NCBI GenBank assembly: GCA_021613535.1
Contig: CP075493.1
Location: 8,990,001-9,054,000 of the forward strand
Direction: 5' to 3'
DNA: 64,000 nt
DNA from: Adineta vaga
Taxonomy: Eukaryota; Rotifera
The notes under the pieces are model-generated. The model did not search any database. It saw only the letters and a list, made by a program, of their open reading frames with translations, and was not told the origin of the DNA. Position numbers and translations under genes: made by a program. Positions 1 through 10,828 of the stretch are shown here, in pieces (the stretch's first letter is position 1; every line of letters begins with the position of its first letter).

Positions 1-3000
1 TGATTATTGATGCCATGAAAACTGATCTATTGGATATAAAGAATCACGAAGGAAATACACCCTTACATTTTGCTGTTGTAAGTGATCTATATAAAACTAC
101 TAATCGATAAAATGTTTTTCGTTTTCTTCTTACAGAAAATCTGTTCAACTGTATGTGTCATGCTTTTACAACAACATAAAGCAAATCTATTAGTTGAAAA
201 TCATTTATTTAATTCGATTATTGGTACTTGCATTCAATCTGGACATTTGAATTTATTTATTACATTTCTTCAGCAAACACTTGATATTGATCTTAGCAAG
301 ATGTATACGAATTCATTAGTCTCAATTGAAAATAAATCATCAGTAAAACAAAACGATAATAGAGATATTTGGATATGGAAATATGCTGAAAGACAAAATA
401 TTAAACCATATGAACAATATCCATTGATTAATATAGTTATTCAACGCGATTGGCAAGGTGCATTATCATTAATTTTGAATGATCTCGAACATTATCATTT
501 ACATCATCTTCAAATATTTGAAGCTGCTATTTTAAATAACAAATTAAATCTTCTTCTTCGTCTTCTATTACGTTTAAAAGATAAAACTATTCTACATAAT
601 AAAAATATTCAACGACAAAATCTTTTTCATTTATTAGCAAATCTGAATGGATATGATGAAGAATTATATAAACAAATTCTTCTCTATCTTCATGAACATC
701 ATATTGAATGGAATATTCCCGACAAATATGGTTCCTATCCTATTCATTATGCATGTGTTAAACAAAATTTTACATTCATTCATTTTTTACGTGACAAATA
801 TGTATCTGAATGTGATTTAAATCGAGTTGATGCATTTGAAAATTCAGCAATTGGTTTATTTTTCTGGACTGTTCGATCGGAAACAAATATTCCAGAAAAA
901 ACCATTGAATCTCTCTTAGCATCGAATAAACAATTGAATTGTTTATGTAATTATCAAAATGAAATCGTTATGAATCCATTATCATTTGGTTACAATGATT
1001 TATTAACAGACAATTATTCTTATCCACCACACAAATCTGATAATACATCGACAAATGTTCGAACATCACCATTAATTAATGCTATTGTTCATAAGAATTT
1101 TTCGCTTGTGAAATTTCTTCTACAACTCAATGCTGATGTTAACTTTTCAGATGAAGAAAAACGAACACCACTCATGCATGCTGTTCGACAGGTACAGTAA
1201 AATTCATAAACATTGTGTGAGATGAAGATAAATATTTAATTGATAATTAATTTCTCTTTTTCTAATTCATAGAACAATATCGATATTGTAAAAGTATTAC
1301 TTAATAAAGATTATACTCCAGAGGAAAAAGATGAATCTTCACAAAATGTACATGCTTTTGGTCGGCGACAGGTTGGCAATAGAAAAGTCATGCGAATTTC
1401 GCCTTCGGTGGTAACACAATAGCTCTGACTCTACCTTCAGTCGACACATCTACAATTCAAACAATTGATCAATCTGATCATGTTACTGTCACGTCAGCAA
1501 TTGATTTCAATGCTAGTGATTCTCTTGGTCGTACATGTATTCATCATTTAGTTCAACCATTTCCTGATGGTTCATATACAAGTAATATTGAATTACTTCG
1601 ATTACTTCATTCATCTGGTGCTTGTGTAACTAAATATGATCTTGCTGGTTTATCACCATTACAGTATGGAGCAATTAATGGTTGTCAACATTTATGTGAT
1701 GAATTAACAAAACTTATCAATGACGAAACTGATTCAACTCAAGCAATCATTGAACGTTTTTATATTAATGATCCAAATAAAAATCTTCTTGATTCACCTG
1801 ATTTCTATACAGATGCTCAACAATTAATTGATAAATATATTTCAACACATCCATCACAAACGCACAATACTGCATATCAAGTTGATCATTTATCGGGTAT
1901 GAGTAAAACAGGTGAAGTATTAATCGATACGGAAAAAAATGAACCCTACGATGTTCGATTAACTAAAACAGATGTAAGTTATGGTACACATGGTTTATAT
2001 AATTTCTATCGTATGCAAATAATTAAACATAAAAGTAAAGGAAATTTATATTTTCTCTTTACACGATGGGGACGTATTGGTGATGCTGAAGGTCAATATC
2101 AATTGACACCATTTTCAACATTAGATGATTGTCAAAAAGAATTCTCAAAAGTATTTCGAGAAAAAACTGGTAATGCCTGGAAAGATACGAATAAATTTGA
2201 AGCAAAACCAAAAAAATATACATTAATAACATTAAATGAACGTGAAATGCATAAATATTCAAATGTACCTGTTAATTTCAAACGTTTACAAACCGATCAT
2301 ACACCATCGAAACTTCAATCATCTGTATTCAAAGATTTTCTTAAAACATTAATTAATCCACAAGCAATTCGTTTGAATATTGATAAAACTCAACTTGATG
2401 TCGAATGGATGCCTGTTTCACAATTAAAATGTGACACTTTACGAAAAGCACGTGATATATTACTTGAATTGAAAAAAAATATTGAGAAAAGGAATGAATT
2501 AACATTAGCATTACAACGTATGAAACCAATTGAACAACAAAATGAATTGAAAACTGTTCTCGATGCAATTTATCGACATACAAATGAATATTATACAATA
2601 GTACCATTAAGAGGATATGCAGATGAGAAATTACCTGTTATTGAAAATGAAAATCAATTGAAACAACAAGAAAAAATACTTGATGATTTAGTGGAACTTG
2701 AATTATCCTACAAGATACTTTTAGGTGCACAAGCAAATCTGAGAACAATATCACCATTAGATTATCTATATAGATCAATGAATTGTCAATTTGAAGCAAT
2801 GAATAAAGATGATATTGATTCACAATTAATCTTACGTTATATCTGGGCTAGTGCATCGAATGTTCAAGTTGAACAAATATTTAAAATTGCACGTTCAAAT
2901 GAAGATGAACGATTATTTAAATCAAATCTTGATAATCATTATTTACTGTGGCATGGTACTGGTATCTGTAATTTAATTAGTATATTGACGAGAGGTATTT

Positions 3001-3602
3001 TCATATTCGAAAACTTTTAGATCAACAACTTTTAATATTTCATTTTAAGGACTGCTTGTGGGACCTTTGGCTGCAACATCAACAGGAAGTTTATTTGGAA
3101 AAGTATGTATAATATCAAAAAAAATTGTTTATCGATTCTTTTCTTTTTCCCATAGGGAATCTATACGGCAGATACGTTTGTCAAAAGTCTTGGTTATTGT
3201 TCAGGTGTAAAGCAAAGTGATGGTAATGGTGAACGTTGTTTTATGATATTATGTGAAGTTGCATTGGGTAAAACTAAAGAACTCGGTTTCGATAATATCG
3301 ATAATGATTTAAACAAACCACTTGATACTACGCAATATCAAAGTTGTAAAGGTGTTGGCCGATCTATTCCGGATCCACAATATACCATCACAAGAAACTA
3401 TGGTATGTAATTTTGCAAAATAAAATGAGTTTTCTTTTTTTTTCGAATATGACGAACTTTTCTAGGTGTTCGTCTACCATTGGGTAAATTGATCAATAAT
3501 CCAGAATGTAAAGGTCGTTTTTATAGTCTTAATTATAATGAATATATTGTGTATGATGAATTACAAGTGGCATTACGTTATCTTGTGCAGTTTCGACGAT
3601 AA
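1..3602 (+). CDS. Ankyrin-WGR-PARP poly(ADP-ribose) polymerase, 5' partial
   Basis: Transfers ADP-ribose from NAD+ to proteins. Exons: <1..77, 136..1191, 1273..1347, 1383..2994, 3050..3102, 3156..3402, 3466..3602; at least 1084 residues with the N-terminus outside the window. In order: ankyrin repeats (for example NTPLHFAV in the first exon, RTPLMHAVRQ at 1190), a WGR domain (TRWGRIGDAEG near 2070), a PARP regulatory helical domain (about 2300-2500), and the catalytic domain. The H-Y-E triad is visible: LLWHGTG near 2950, GIYTADTFVKSLGYC near 3160-3205, and NEYIVYDELQVALRYL near 3540. Ankyrins joined to WGR resemble the nematode tankyrase-like PME-5 layout rather than vertebrate tankyrase, which has SAM and no WGR. 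The splice around 1348-1422 is uncertain: a 35-nt intron (1348-1382) or a 62-nt intron (1361-1422) both restore frame. No other gene overlaps it. Confidence 0.9.
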
Positions 3603-4421
3603 AATTTTCTCTTTCTCTTCATAAAAGCGTCAGTGATATTTTATTGTCCAGCAAATATAAACATGAATTTTTCTTTAGGATCTTTTTTTTTGTTTCTTTT
3701 TACTTAAGTTGTTGTTGTACGTGCTTCTTTTGTAGTTTGTTGTTTCACTTAAACGGTTTCGTTTGTTTGTGCTACAACGTAATCAACATTGATTGTATTT
3801 CTTTTTAATGATTCGTCATTTTTGTGTTTTGAAAGTTAAAAATAAAAACAAATCGTGTTGTTTTTGTCGCGTATGTACGGAAACTAACACAGATGGGTAA
3901 AAATATAACAGATTCATGTAGTAGATCCTCTGCTTCAGATACGTATGCCTTTATTCACACACTAATTGTCTATTTCATTGAAGGAGATGTGACGTATAGA
4001 GTGTTTTGATTTGTATCATTCGTATTTTATTAAGATAGTTCTTGTTCTTTTTATCACATCCGACAAGTTCTACTTTGTTTAGGATGTTTTGGGGGTGAAT
4101 GCAGACGTATTTGTTGATTTTTAAAATGTTCTTTGTGTGAAATAGAGTGAACATTTCCAGAAATCGCAGTACAATGTTCAAACAGATGTTACAATGTATA
4201 TCAGTAGAGAATGAAGAATATTTACTTTTTGATTCCGTTGCTATACTTGTACTGAATAACTTAAGAAAACTTTCTTCTGAGAACAAAATCAACACATAAA
4301 ACTATCAATAACTCTTTCTCTGATATCTATTGTACATTTCATCTTGTTAGTGTACTGTAAAATATAAATGTATATTATAGACAAACATACATAGATATAC
4401 AAATAGAATTTCAAACTTCAT
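3603..4421. other. Intergenic, convergent 3' ends
   Basis: Lies between the PARP stop (+) and the EEPD1-like stop (-), so it holds the two 3' UTRs. T-rich stretches and AATAAA-like words occur. I see no coding signal; the minus-strand open frame at 3975-4295 has no domain and no splice context. Confidence 0.6.
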
Positions 4422-6166
4422 TCAAGACAAATTGAACTCAATCCACACTGGACAATGATCACTAACTAAACCTCCCCATGACCATCCAGTAGGAATCCAC
4501 AGACTAGTAAGATTATCATGAATAACTCCTGAGTTACCTGAACAAAAAGAAAATAAACTTCATTCATGATATATAAAAGTGTCTTGCCTGTATTCAAAGC
4601 TTTTGCTTCTGTTGAAAGCCAAATATTATCTATACATACAGTCCCTTGTGGTGTTTTTAAACTAACATCTGTATTTTCTGTAATAAAAGATGAATAATTA
4701 CATTGAATCAATGCCTGGAAATCAGTAGCTGTTGGTATGATATTAAAACTGCCAAAAATTACTTTATATTTTTGTTCTAAAAAAAAGTTAAATATATGGA
4801 GAAGTAATCATAACAAATATTTGGCACATACTAAAAGTATCTTTCATTGCTTGTGCTAGAACGGATAATGCTTTTGCTTCATCTTTTGTTTGTTCATTAT
4901 TATCATCATCTGATTTATTTGATTTTAAATGAATATTGACAAAAACCAATTCAATTTGATCATATATACGAAATATAGTTATGTAGGGTGATCGAGTAAA
5001 GTATGCTTGAAATTGTAGTGATGAAGTTTGTTTTAATTCAATACCAATTGATTCATCATACAAAAAACCAAGATGTTCACATCCCTTTATGTAAAGAATA
5101 GAATTATATTTTTTTTTTAAAAACATGGCTTCTTCTTATGATTTACTTGAAGTTTTTGACCTGTAACATCGCTAATAGTATATCTCCATTTGCCCTGAAA
5201 ATAATTTGATAGATTTTTGATGGATGGAATAGTTGGATGATTTAATTCATTGATAATCGACTCAAGTGACTCTTCGCTTTCAATTTCTTGAATACCAATT
5301 ATTGAAAATCTATAAGAACAAGAAATCATATCACTTCGAAATATAAATTCGATTTATTCATACTTGTTTAGTAAGATTATTCGACAGATTACTTCTTTAA
5401 CACCGGGATTTTGTGCTTTATCTATAGTCAATTGTTGTAAATTCCAAGATGCAAAACGAAGAATTTTTTGTTTATTTTTATCATCAGTATAAAGAACAGA
5501 AGATGATCGTTGAAGAGTAGAAGACGTAAGTATCGTCTGTATTTCAGGTGGTAATGTGTCTAGTAAAAATGAAGCACGTGAAAGTGTGTCTGTGATATTT
5601 GATGTGGAATCATGTTGATTTTTCGGTATGGAAGTTTGTTGATGTTTAATTGTTAGATAACAACGAACAGTTGATAAAAGAATATAATCAATATCTTTTA
5701 TTTTGAGTAATTCGTCAATAGAATGAAACATTCCTTTTCGATGACGATGATTGATAATTTTTGTCGCGAGTTTTGGTGTTAAACCAGGTATTAAACATAA
5801 TTCTGTATATGATGCTAAATTAAGATCTAGAAGTTGTTTTTCATTATTTGATTTAGATAAAGTAGTCAAAGTCATTTCTCTACATATCCGTTTAAATAAT
5901 CGTGGAGTAATGCCATCAATTTGTAAAAGTTCATTCATTTGTTTAAAACCATTATTTGCTTGTCGATATTGTACTATATTTCGTGCTAATTGTCTGGTTA
6001 AACCAGGTAATAATAATAATTCATCTTCTAATGCACGATTTATATCAATTGCATTATTTCGAACTAATTCTTCGTATTCAAGTTTCGATCTTATTATTGA
6101 ATTACGACGACGTGAGGAATGAATGCTACATAATTTTACTGGTAGACAACTATTTGACAAACCCAT
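4422..6166 (-). CDS. EEPD1: EEPD1-like helix-hairpin-helix endonuclease/phosphatase family protein
   Basis: Exons (minus strand): 6166..5364, 5309..5147, 5084..4832, 4776..4588, 4537..4422; 507 residues. The N-terminal third carries two ComEA-type helix-hairpin-helix repeats (LEDELLLLPGLTRQLARNI and LASYTELCLIPGLTPKLATK), which bind DNA without sequence specificity. The rest is an endonuclease/exonuclease/phosphatase fold with RFASWNLQQL, IGIQEIE, NIHLKS and the terminal VSDHCPVW. This matches animal EEPD1, a nuclease acting at stalled replication forks. Odd points: the family GDFN metal/catalytic motif reads GSFN here (Ser near residue 414), and the last intron (4587..4538) starts with GC instead of GT. 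MGLSNSC could be an N-myristoylation start. Confidence 0.88.
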
Positions 6167-6677
6167 GAGAGATTTAAATAAAACTATGAAACTTATTTAT
6201 CTGAAGAAAAATATACTGATAAGAAAAATGAAAGGTAGATTTGTCCTTGGTTTGATATGTGTGTTATATTAGTCAATAACAATGATGACTCATGTTGTGC
6301 ATAAGAAGAGGAACAGAGATCGATGAATTATTTGAAAATACTTCTGTACTCATTGAAATAGAACACACTGACTTGAGTAGTTCAATCAGAATTTTACCAT
6401 CTACTGCAATCGTAGTATCAAAATTTGCTAGTAACAATTGTTTGCATCTTCTCTTTTTAGTCAGATCATTGAATGACATATTATTATTAACAAAAATACA
6501 AAGAGAACAAAACAGTGAGGTACACATACATGTGACATATATACAGAATTCATTGGTAAATGACACAAGAGAAAACAAGCGAAAAAATAATTTACTAAAT
6601 AACAATACACACTAAAGTTTGTCACACAAAAAAAGAAAATAAAACATTATAAATACATCGATGATATTCCGATTGAT
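6167..6677. other. Intergenic; one doubtful small ORF
   Basis: Holds the EEPD1-like upstream region and the 3' end of the next minus-strand gene. A 68-residue minus-strand frame (6479..6273, beginning MSFNDLTKKRRCKQ) is open but matches nothing I know, and a plus-strand frame overlaps it, so I do not call it a gene. Confidence 0.4.
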
Positions 6678-7130
6678 TTAAACGGTAGTACAATTTTGAT
6701 GTCTAATAATAGCATCAATACATTGATATTGATGTGAAGTTCTAAGAGGCGGTTCGGCAAGTTCACGTTTTACTTTACAATATTCATAACAATGATAATA
6801 ACAGCAGTAACTTAAAATAAAAATAGGAACTAATATTAATAATACCGTATGGTTATAATCCTTTGAACAACTGTGAAAAGGTACACAAAATTGAAATGAA
6901 GAGGAAGACTCAGATTCATGATCTTCAATTGCTATTGATGTAAAATTTCTTTTTTTAATCGACCATGGTTCAGCTTCTGATTGATTGAAGTATCGAATAG
7001 ACTCAGAAATACTCTTATTCACTACAAATAATATCAATAAACATGTGAAAAGAAAATCATAAAAACACAAATACTTACCTACAAGAAATGATAAAATAGA
7101 AAATACAAAGTAATTCGTTGAATTGTACAT
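6678..7130 (-). CDS. Small single-pass membrane protein, unrecognised
   Basis: Two exons, 7130..7079 and 7021..6678, giving 131 residues; the 57-nt intron has a clean GTAAGT donor and TTTGTAG acceptor. A hydrophobic N-terminus (MYNSTNYFVFSILSFLV) looks like a signal peptide or anchor and is interrupted by the intron at its end. A second hydrophobic helix (TVLLILVPIFILSY) precedes a cysteine-rich stretch (CCYYHCYEYC) that could be palmitoylated. The likely extracellular part carries NxT/NxS sites. No family recognised. The start is the first ATG of the frame. It runs in the same direction as the EEPD1-like gene, 511 nt upstream of it. Confidence 0.55.
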   Translation of the reverse strand: MYNSTNYFVFSILSFLVGKYLCFYDFLFTCLLILFVVNKSISESIRYFNQSEAEPWSIKKRNFTSIAIEDHESESSSSFQFCVPFHSCSKDYNHTVLLILVPIFILSYCCYYHCYEYCKVKRELAEPPLRTSHQYQCIDAIIRHQNCTTV

Positions 7131-7966
7131 ATATCACTTAAGTAGACAGCAGAAACTCTTATCGTATAATTTACAAATACTAAAATATTATAATGTGTCG
7201 TACAAGTGGCATATGAAAAATGATAAAAGTTGTAAAAGTCGGGAAAGATTTCATATGTTTTTATGATGCTGATTATATGCATATGCAACTATATTTTTGA
7301 GAGTCATCTCGAAAGAGAAGCTTGACAAGTACTTCAAATGTAAAAGAAGTGTGACATATGAATTTATATATATATATATATATATATACATATGAGTTAC
7401 TGATCATTTTCTCTAAAATATCCATGACGAAGTCGAGCAAAGTCCCACAACTAATACGTGGAAGTCAACAATTAGTGTTATGCTTTGGGAAAAAATACAA
7501 CGATTGTTTTGACAGTTTGATGAATCATAACACAATATTCCTGTCAGTTATGCAATAAACAAATACGACGCAAATGATTATCTTTCATTGATCTATATAA
7601 GTGACTACTTATCTCTAAACAAAATATTTCAACGAGTAAACAACGTATGCTTCAAATATATTTTCGTTTAGTTGAAAACAAACTATGCATAATTAAGCTA
7701 GTTAGTTAGTATATAGTAGAACGTCCATTTTGTATTTAGTGGATGATAAATTACAAGTGAATATTGATTTCGACAGATGACAGCAGGAAATGTTCTATTA
7801 CGTAGTAGGAACACAGGAGATTATAGAATCGTATGCTATTTGTAACAAATAAAATGTCGCATATATACTAATGCTTCATTTCAACCTTTTCATTTATCCA
7901 AAGATCATATATAAGCAAAGATTTTTTCGTTTTTCTATAAGATATTATTCATACTTTACATTGACA
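7131..7966. other. Intergenic between divergent genes
   Basis: Divergent promoter region of the small membrane protein (-) and the SmpA-like gene (+). Contains a (TA)n tract at about 7364-7388. The plus-strand open frame at 7358-7558 runs through that repeat and shows no domain. Confidence 0.5.
7364..7388. repeat. (TA)n microsatellite
   Basis: About twelve uninterrupted TA units in the intergenic region. Confidence 0.9.
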
Positions 7967-8356
7967 ATGGTTTCAAGAGATATGGCTGTAGCTTCATCAA
8001 ACTATTTACGTTCAAAACATCATCGTGGTCATTGGCATAATGAAGCGCATTATCCTGCTATTGATGATCATCATGGTGAACGACATCGAGCAATGCTTGA
8101 ATTACAAGAACATTTAGGTCAACCCGGAACAAAAACAGATGAAATCAAACATTTTATGGGTACGCCAACAAAAATTCTCGATCAACCCGATGAAACACTT
8201 GCTCATGAACTCAAACGAAATAATGAACATTTTATATATCCTCAGCATGCAAAAATTTGGATCTATGAATGGCGTAATAATCATGATTATGTTTATTACA
8301 TCATATCAAACGATAATAAAGTTCTTCAATCTGCCTGGTATTATGCATTTGAATAG
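7967..8356 (+). CDS. Small protein with SmpA/BamE-like C-terminal pattern
   Basis: Intronless, 129 residues from the ATG at 7967; the frame is open upstream to 7871 but that part is hydrophobic, AT-rich and probably 5' UTR. The first third is His-rich (HHRGHWHNEAHYP). The C-terminal half has a short helix ending MGTPTKIL, then strands WIYEWRNN, YVYYIIS and VLQSAWYYAFE. That layout (Gly-x-Pro after a helix, Trp-Tyr strands, then a final strand) resembles the SmpA/BamE fold of small bacterial proteins and related fungal proteins. The fold call is inference from pattern. No signal peptide or lipobox supports an outer-membrane role. Lack of introns may hint at transfer or retroposition. Its stop codon marks the left edge of the duplicated segment at 8351. 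Confidence 0.6.
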   Translation: MVSRDMAVASSNYLRSKHHRGHWHNEAHYPAIDDHHGERHRAMLELQEHLGQPGTKTDEIKHFMGTPTKILDQPDETLAHELKRNNEHFIYPQHAKIWIYEWRNNHDYVYYIISNDNKVLQSAWYYAFE

Positions 8357-8798
8357 ATGTAAAACGAAAAAGCCTTTTTCTTTTTTAACAATATCTATTT
8401 AATCAAGATTTTGTATCATTTGAATAAAAAATGAAGGGAAATATGTAAAAACTCTTAGGATTCATTTGACGTGTGTTATCAAATCTTTGCGAGAAAAAAA
8501 TTCATATTGACAAGCGTGTATGTCTTCTAAAATAAAAACCATAAGATAAGGTTTTTATCGAAGTTTGTATGGGTACGTGAAATAATGTTGATCTATAATT
8601 ATTACGCGATAAAAATGACTTACTTTTGATGTGCTCGAAAGGTATAATTTCTCATAGGAAAAGAAAACAAGATTTCTTATTGATAAACACTAAAGATAAT
8701 CGTCTTCTTCTTTGCTAAATTTTATCAATACTTTTATATGATATAATATGAATAAGACCAATAGAAAAAAAAATAGAGAGTGAATGTAAATCAAACAT
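8351..8798. repeat. Diverged duplication, copy A
   Basis: Aligns by eye with 9494-10047 in the same orientation. Shared runs include TCTATTTAATCA, CTAAAATAAAAACCAT, GGGTACGTGAAATAATG and TTGATCTATAATTAT. It starts at the last sense codon and stop of the SmpA-like gene, where GAATAG here corresponds to GAATGG in copy B. Many indels separate the copies. Confidence 0.85.
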
Positions 8799-9661
8799 TA
8801 AACAACTACATCAGCATTTTGGTCATCATCCTGTTTCATATAGAATATGAATGCTGAATCTGATAATTCTTGATTGAATAAACCTGAATGTCAACGTGAT
8901 CGATCGAATTGATCGAAACATAACACCTTGATTATCGTGTGATGATGATGCAAGATTCAATGTCTTTTCTTCTGTTTTTACTTATAGATGAATCTAAGAT
9001 AGCTCTTTTTTGTATCATGAATTATTGTTTGCAACTAATGATGAAGCTTGCTATTGTTTTTCTTTAAATATGTGAATACTAGTAAATTTTGTCTTTATTT
9101 TGTTCGAAGAAAGTCCCTTTTCTGATGCTATTCCAGAGAAAATAACACTCTAATTCTCTATGCTATTTTATCACTATTGCACTCATATATCATGATTATA
9201 AAATCTTCGATACAAGACAAAAAGACAAAGATTTTTTGTAAAATGCCATAATCATCAGTATACTTATACTTTTCAAATAATCATCAAGAATAGAGAATTC
9301 TGGTTTTCATCATTTTTGAAGGAAAGATTAAGACGCATCGAGTTTGGTTTTGTTCTCGTTTCAAAAATAGTGTCTGAAGTTTGTTTAATCAATTTTGCAA
9401 GTATAGAAAAATGGTTCCTCATGAAAAATGAAATATAGAAAACTTCTCTCCTATAGCAGTCACCATGCATTAATGATTTCCTAATATACATCTGAATGGA
9501 TGTAAAAACAAAACTGTTTTCTTTTTGCGATAATTTCTATTTAATCAGGATTATGTATCATTCGAACAAATGAATAAATAATACAAATAAATAGTGAAAG
9601 AAAGAGTAAAAAGAAAAATATATAAAAATTCCTAAAACTAGTTTGACATTTGTTATATTCA
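8357..9661. other. Non-coding stretch around the duplication
   Basis: Apart from copy A and the left part of copy B I see no gene. The minus-strand frame at 9273-9491 has no recognisable feature. Confidence 0.5.
8480..8712 (-). pseudogene. Decayed copy of the 119-residue orphan gene (exons 2-3)
   Basis: This is the minus-strand part of copy A matching exons 2 and 3 of the gene at 9662..10334. The splice signals survive: donor GTAAGT after ACATCAAAA, and acceptor TATTTTAG before AAGACATACAC. The exon 2 equivalent has lost about 35 nt and reads into a stop. The exon 3 equivalent has lost a base after ACATACAC and is out of frame. No equivalent of exon 1 was found upstream. Confidence 0.7.
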
Positions 9662-10047
9662 TTAAAATCTTGTTGTTGAGGATGTAATCGTTGCGAAGGA
9701 AAATTCATATTTGCAAGTAGTGTATGCCTCCTAAAATAAAAACCATTAGATAAGAGTTTTCATCGAAGTTCATATGGGTACGTGAAATAATGTTGATCTA
9801 TAATTATCACGCGATACAAAAGACTTACCTTTGTTGTGCTCGAAAAAAAACAATATTTCTCATATGTCGTTAATTTAACATTCATCCAACGTGCAAGAAG
9901 ATCTGATTTTCTAAAATCTCGATAAAGACTAAAGATAATCATTTTTTTTTCTTCTGTTTATTAGATTTTACCATTGCTTTTCTATGATATAGGAATAGAA
10001 CTAACGGAAACGAATAAAAGAGAGAATGTAATTGAAACAAAGAAAAA
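9494..10047. repeat. Diverged duplication, copy B
   Basis: Partner of 8351-8798, offset by about 1.14 kb. It contains exons 2 and 3 of the intact orphan gene on the minus strand. No second SmpA-like coding sequence precedes it, so the left breakpoint lies at or near the stop codon of that gene. Confidence 0.85.
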
Positions 10048-10334
10048 TTGCATATCTAACAATCAAGTGTTAACGTTATGTATGTTAAATTACTCAAGAG
10101 AGTTAAGAAAAGAATTTCATCAATAAATCTCTAGATAATTTACCTAGTTTTACATGTTTTGTCAGTTCTCTTTGATAATTGTATATCTTGATAATTTTCA
10201 TTCGAATATGATGACATTGAACATCGACGTTTGGTTAACAAAAATGAATTTGATAAGTGATCCATTGACTGATCTGAATCATTACTTGTCGATGCTGTTC
10301 GACGTCCATAACGCATCGCTTGAAAAGCTCTCAT
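9662..10334 (-). CDS. Orphan 119-residue protein
   Basis: Exons 10334..10144, 9928..9829 and 9730..9662 join in frame with good signals (AG/GTAAAT, ATCTTTAG, AAG/GTAAGT, TTATTTTAG). The product begins MRAFQAMRYGRRTAS, is rich in Ser, Arg, Lys and Asp at the N-terminus, and has a middle part LYRDFRKSDLLARWMNVKL. There is no signal peptide or membrane helix and I recognise no family. Support for reality is the splice structure plus a decayed paralogue at 8480-8712 with conserved splice sites. It runs in the same direction as the LBX-like gene upstream. Confidence 0.55.
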
Positions 10335-10828
10335 TGCGTAGATTTAATTATCTCAAAAGTATAAAAATTTGAAAGCTTATAGATATGGTTACATATGGTC
10401 TAACATTCACTACTGTTGAATGCAACCGACAAAAGTAACTATAAATAATAAATATAAAAAGAAATATATATTTCCTTTCTCTTTTGAAAGCGTACACGTG
10501 CTGGAAATGATCAAGTAAGAGAATAGAAAAACACGAGTTCTTCATTTTTATCGTTCTCTGTTTTCTTAGACTTTAAAGAAAAGAGAAAGTCGAACATTGA
10601 ACACTTTTCATTGTCTATAAAAACCTATTGATAGCTTTTGTCACCGAGAACAACTGCTTATTCATTTAATGCCGTTTAATTCCTTAATTTTCATATGAAG
10701 AAAAGAATTTCCTGTTAGTAACGCATTTTTTTAATAACAAGTATCATTTCCAAATGTTCGCTATGTACACATACACACACACACACATTTTATTAGTTAA
10801 TAAATAAACTAATTCAAAAGAAAAACAA
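10335..10828. other. Intergenic with (CA)n
   Basis: Contains a short (CA)n run near 10771-10787 and AT-rich sequence. Probably the LBX-like 3' UTR and the upstream region of the orphan gene. Confidence 0.5.

Noticed and set aside
1372-1382. GTTGGCAATAG as an 11-nt intron that would restore the PARP frame
   Set aside because: Too short for spliceosomal removal; a 35-nt or 62-nt intron explains the shift.
5751-6168. Plus-strand open frames over the EEPD1-like gene
   Set aside because: Antisense shadows of a gene with clear helix-hairpin-helix repeats.
6273-6615. Overlapping small frames on both strands
   Set aside because: No domain, no splice context, and each is explained by chance in a 500-nt gap.
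7358-7558. 66-residue plus-strand frame
   Set aside because: Runs through a (TA)n repeat and has no recognisable feature.
9829-9928. LYR mitochondrial motif in the orphan protein (SLYRDF)
   Set aside because: Three residues alone; the helical context and downstream Phe of LYR proteins are not there.
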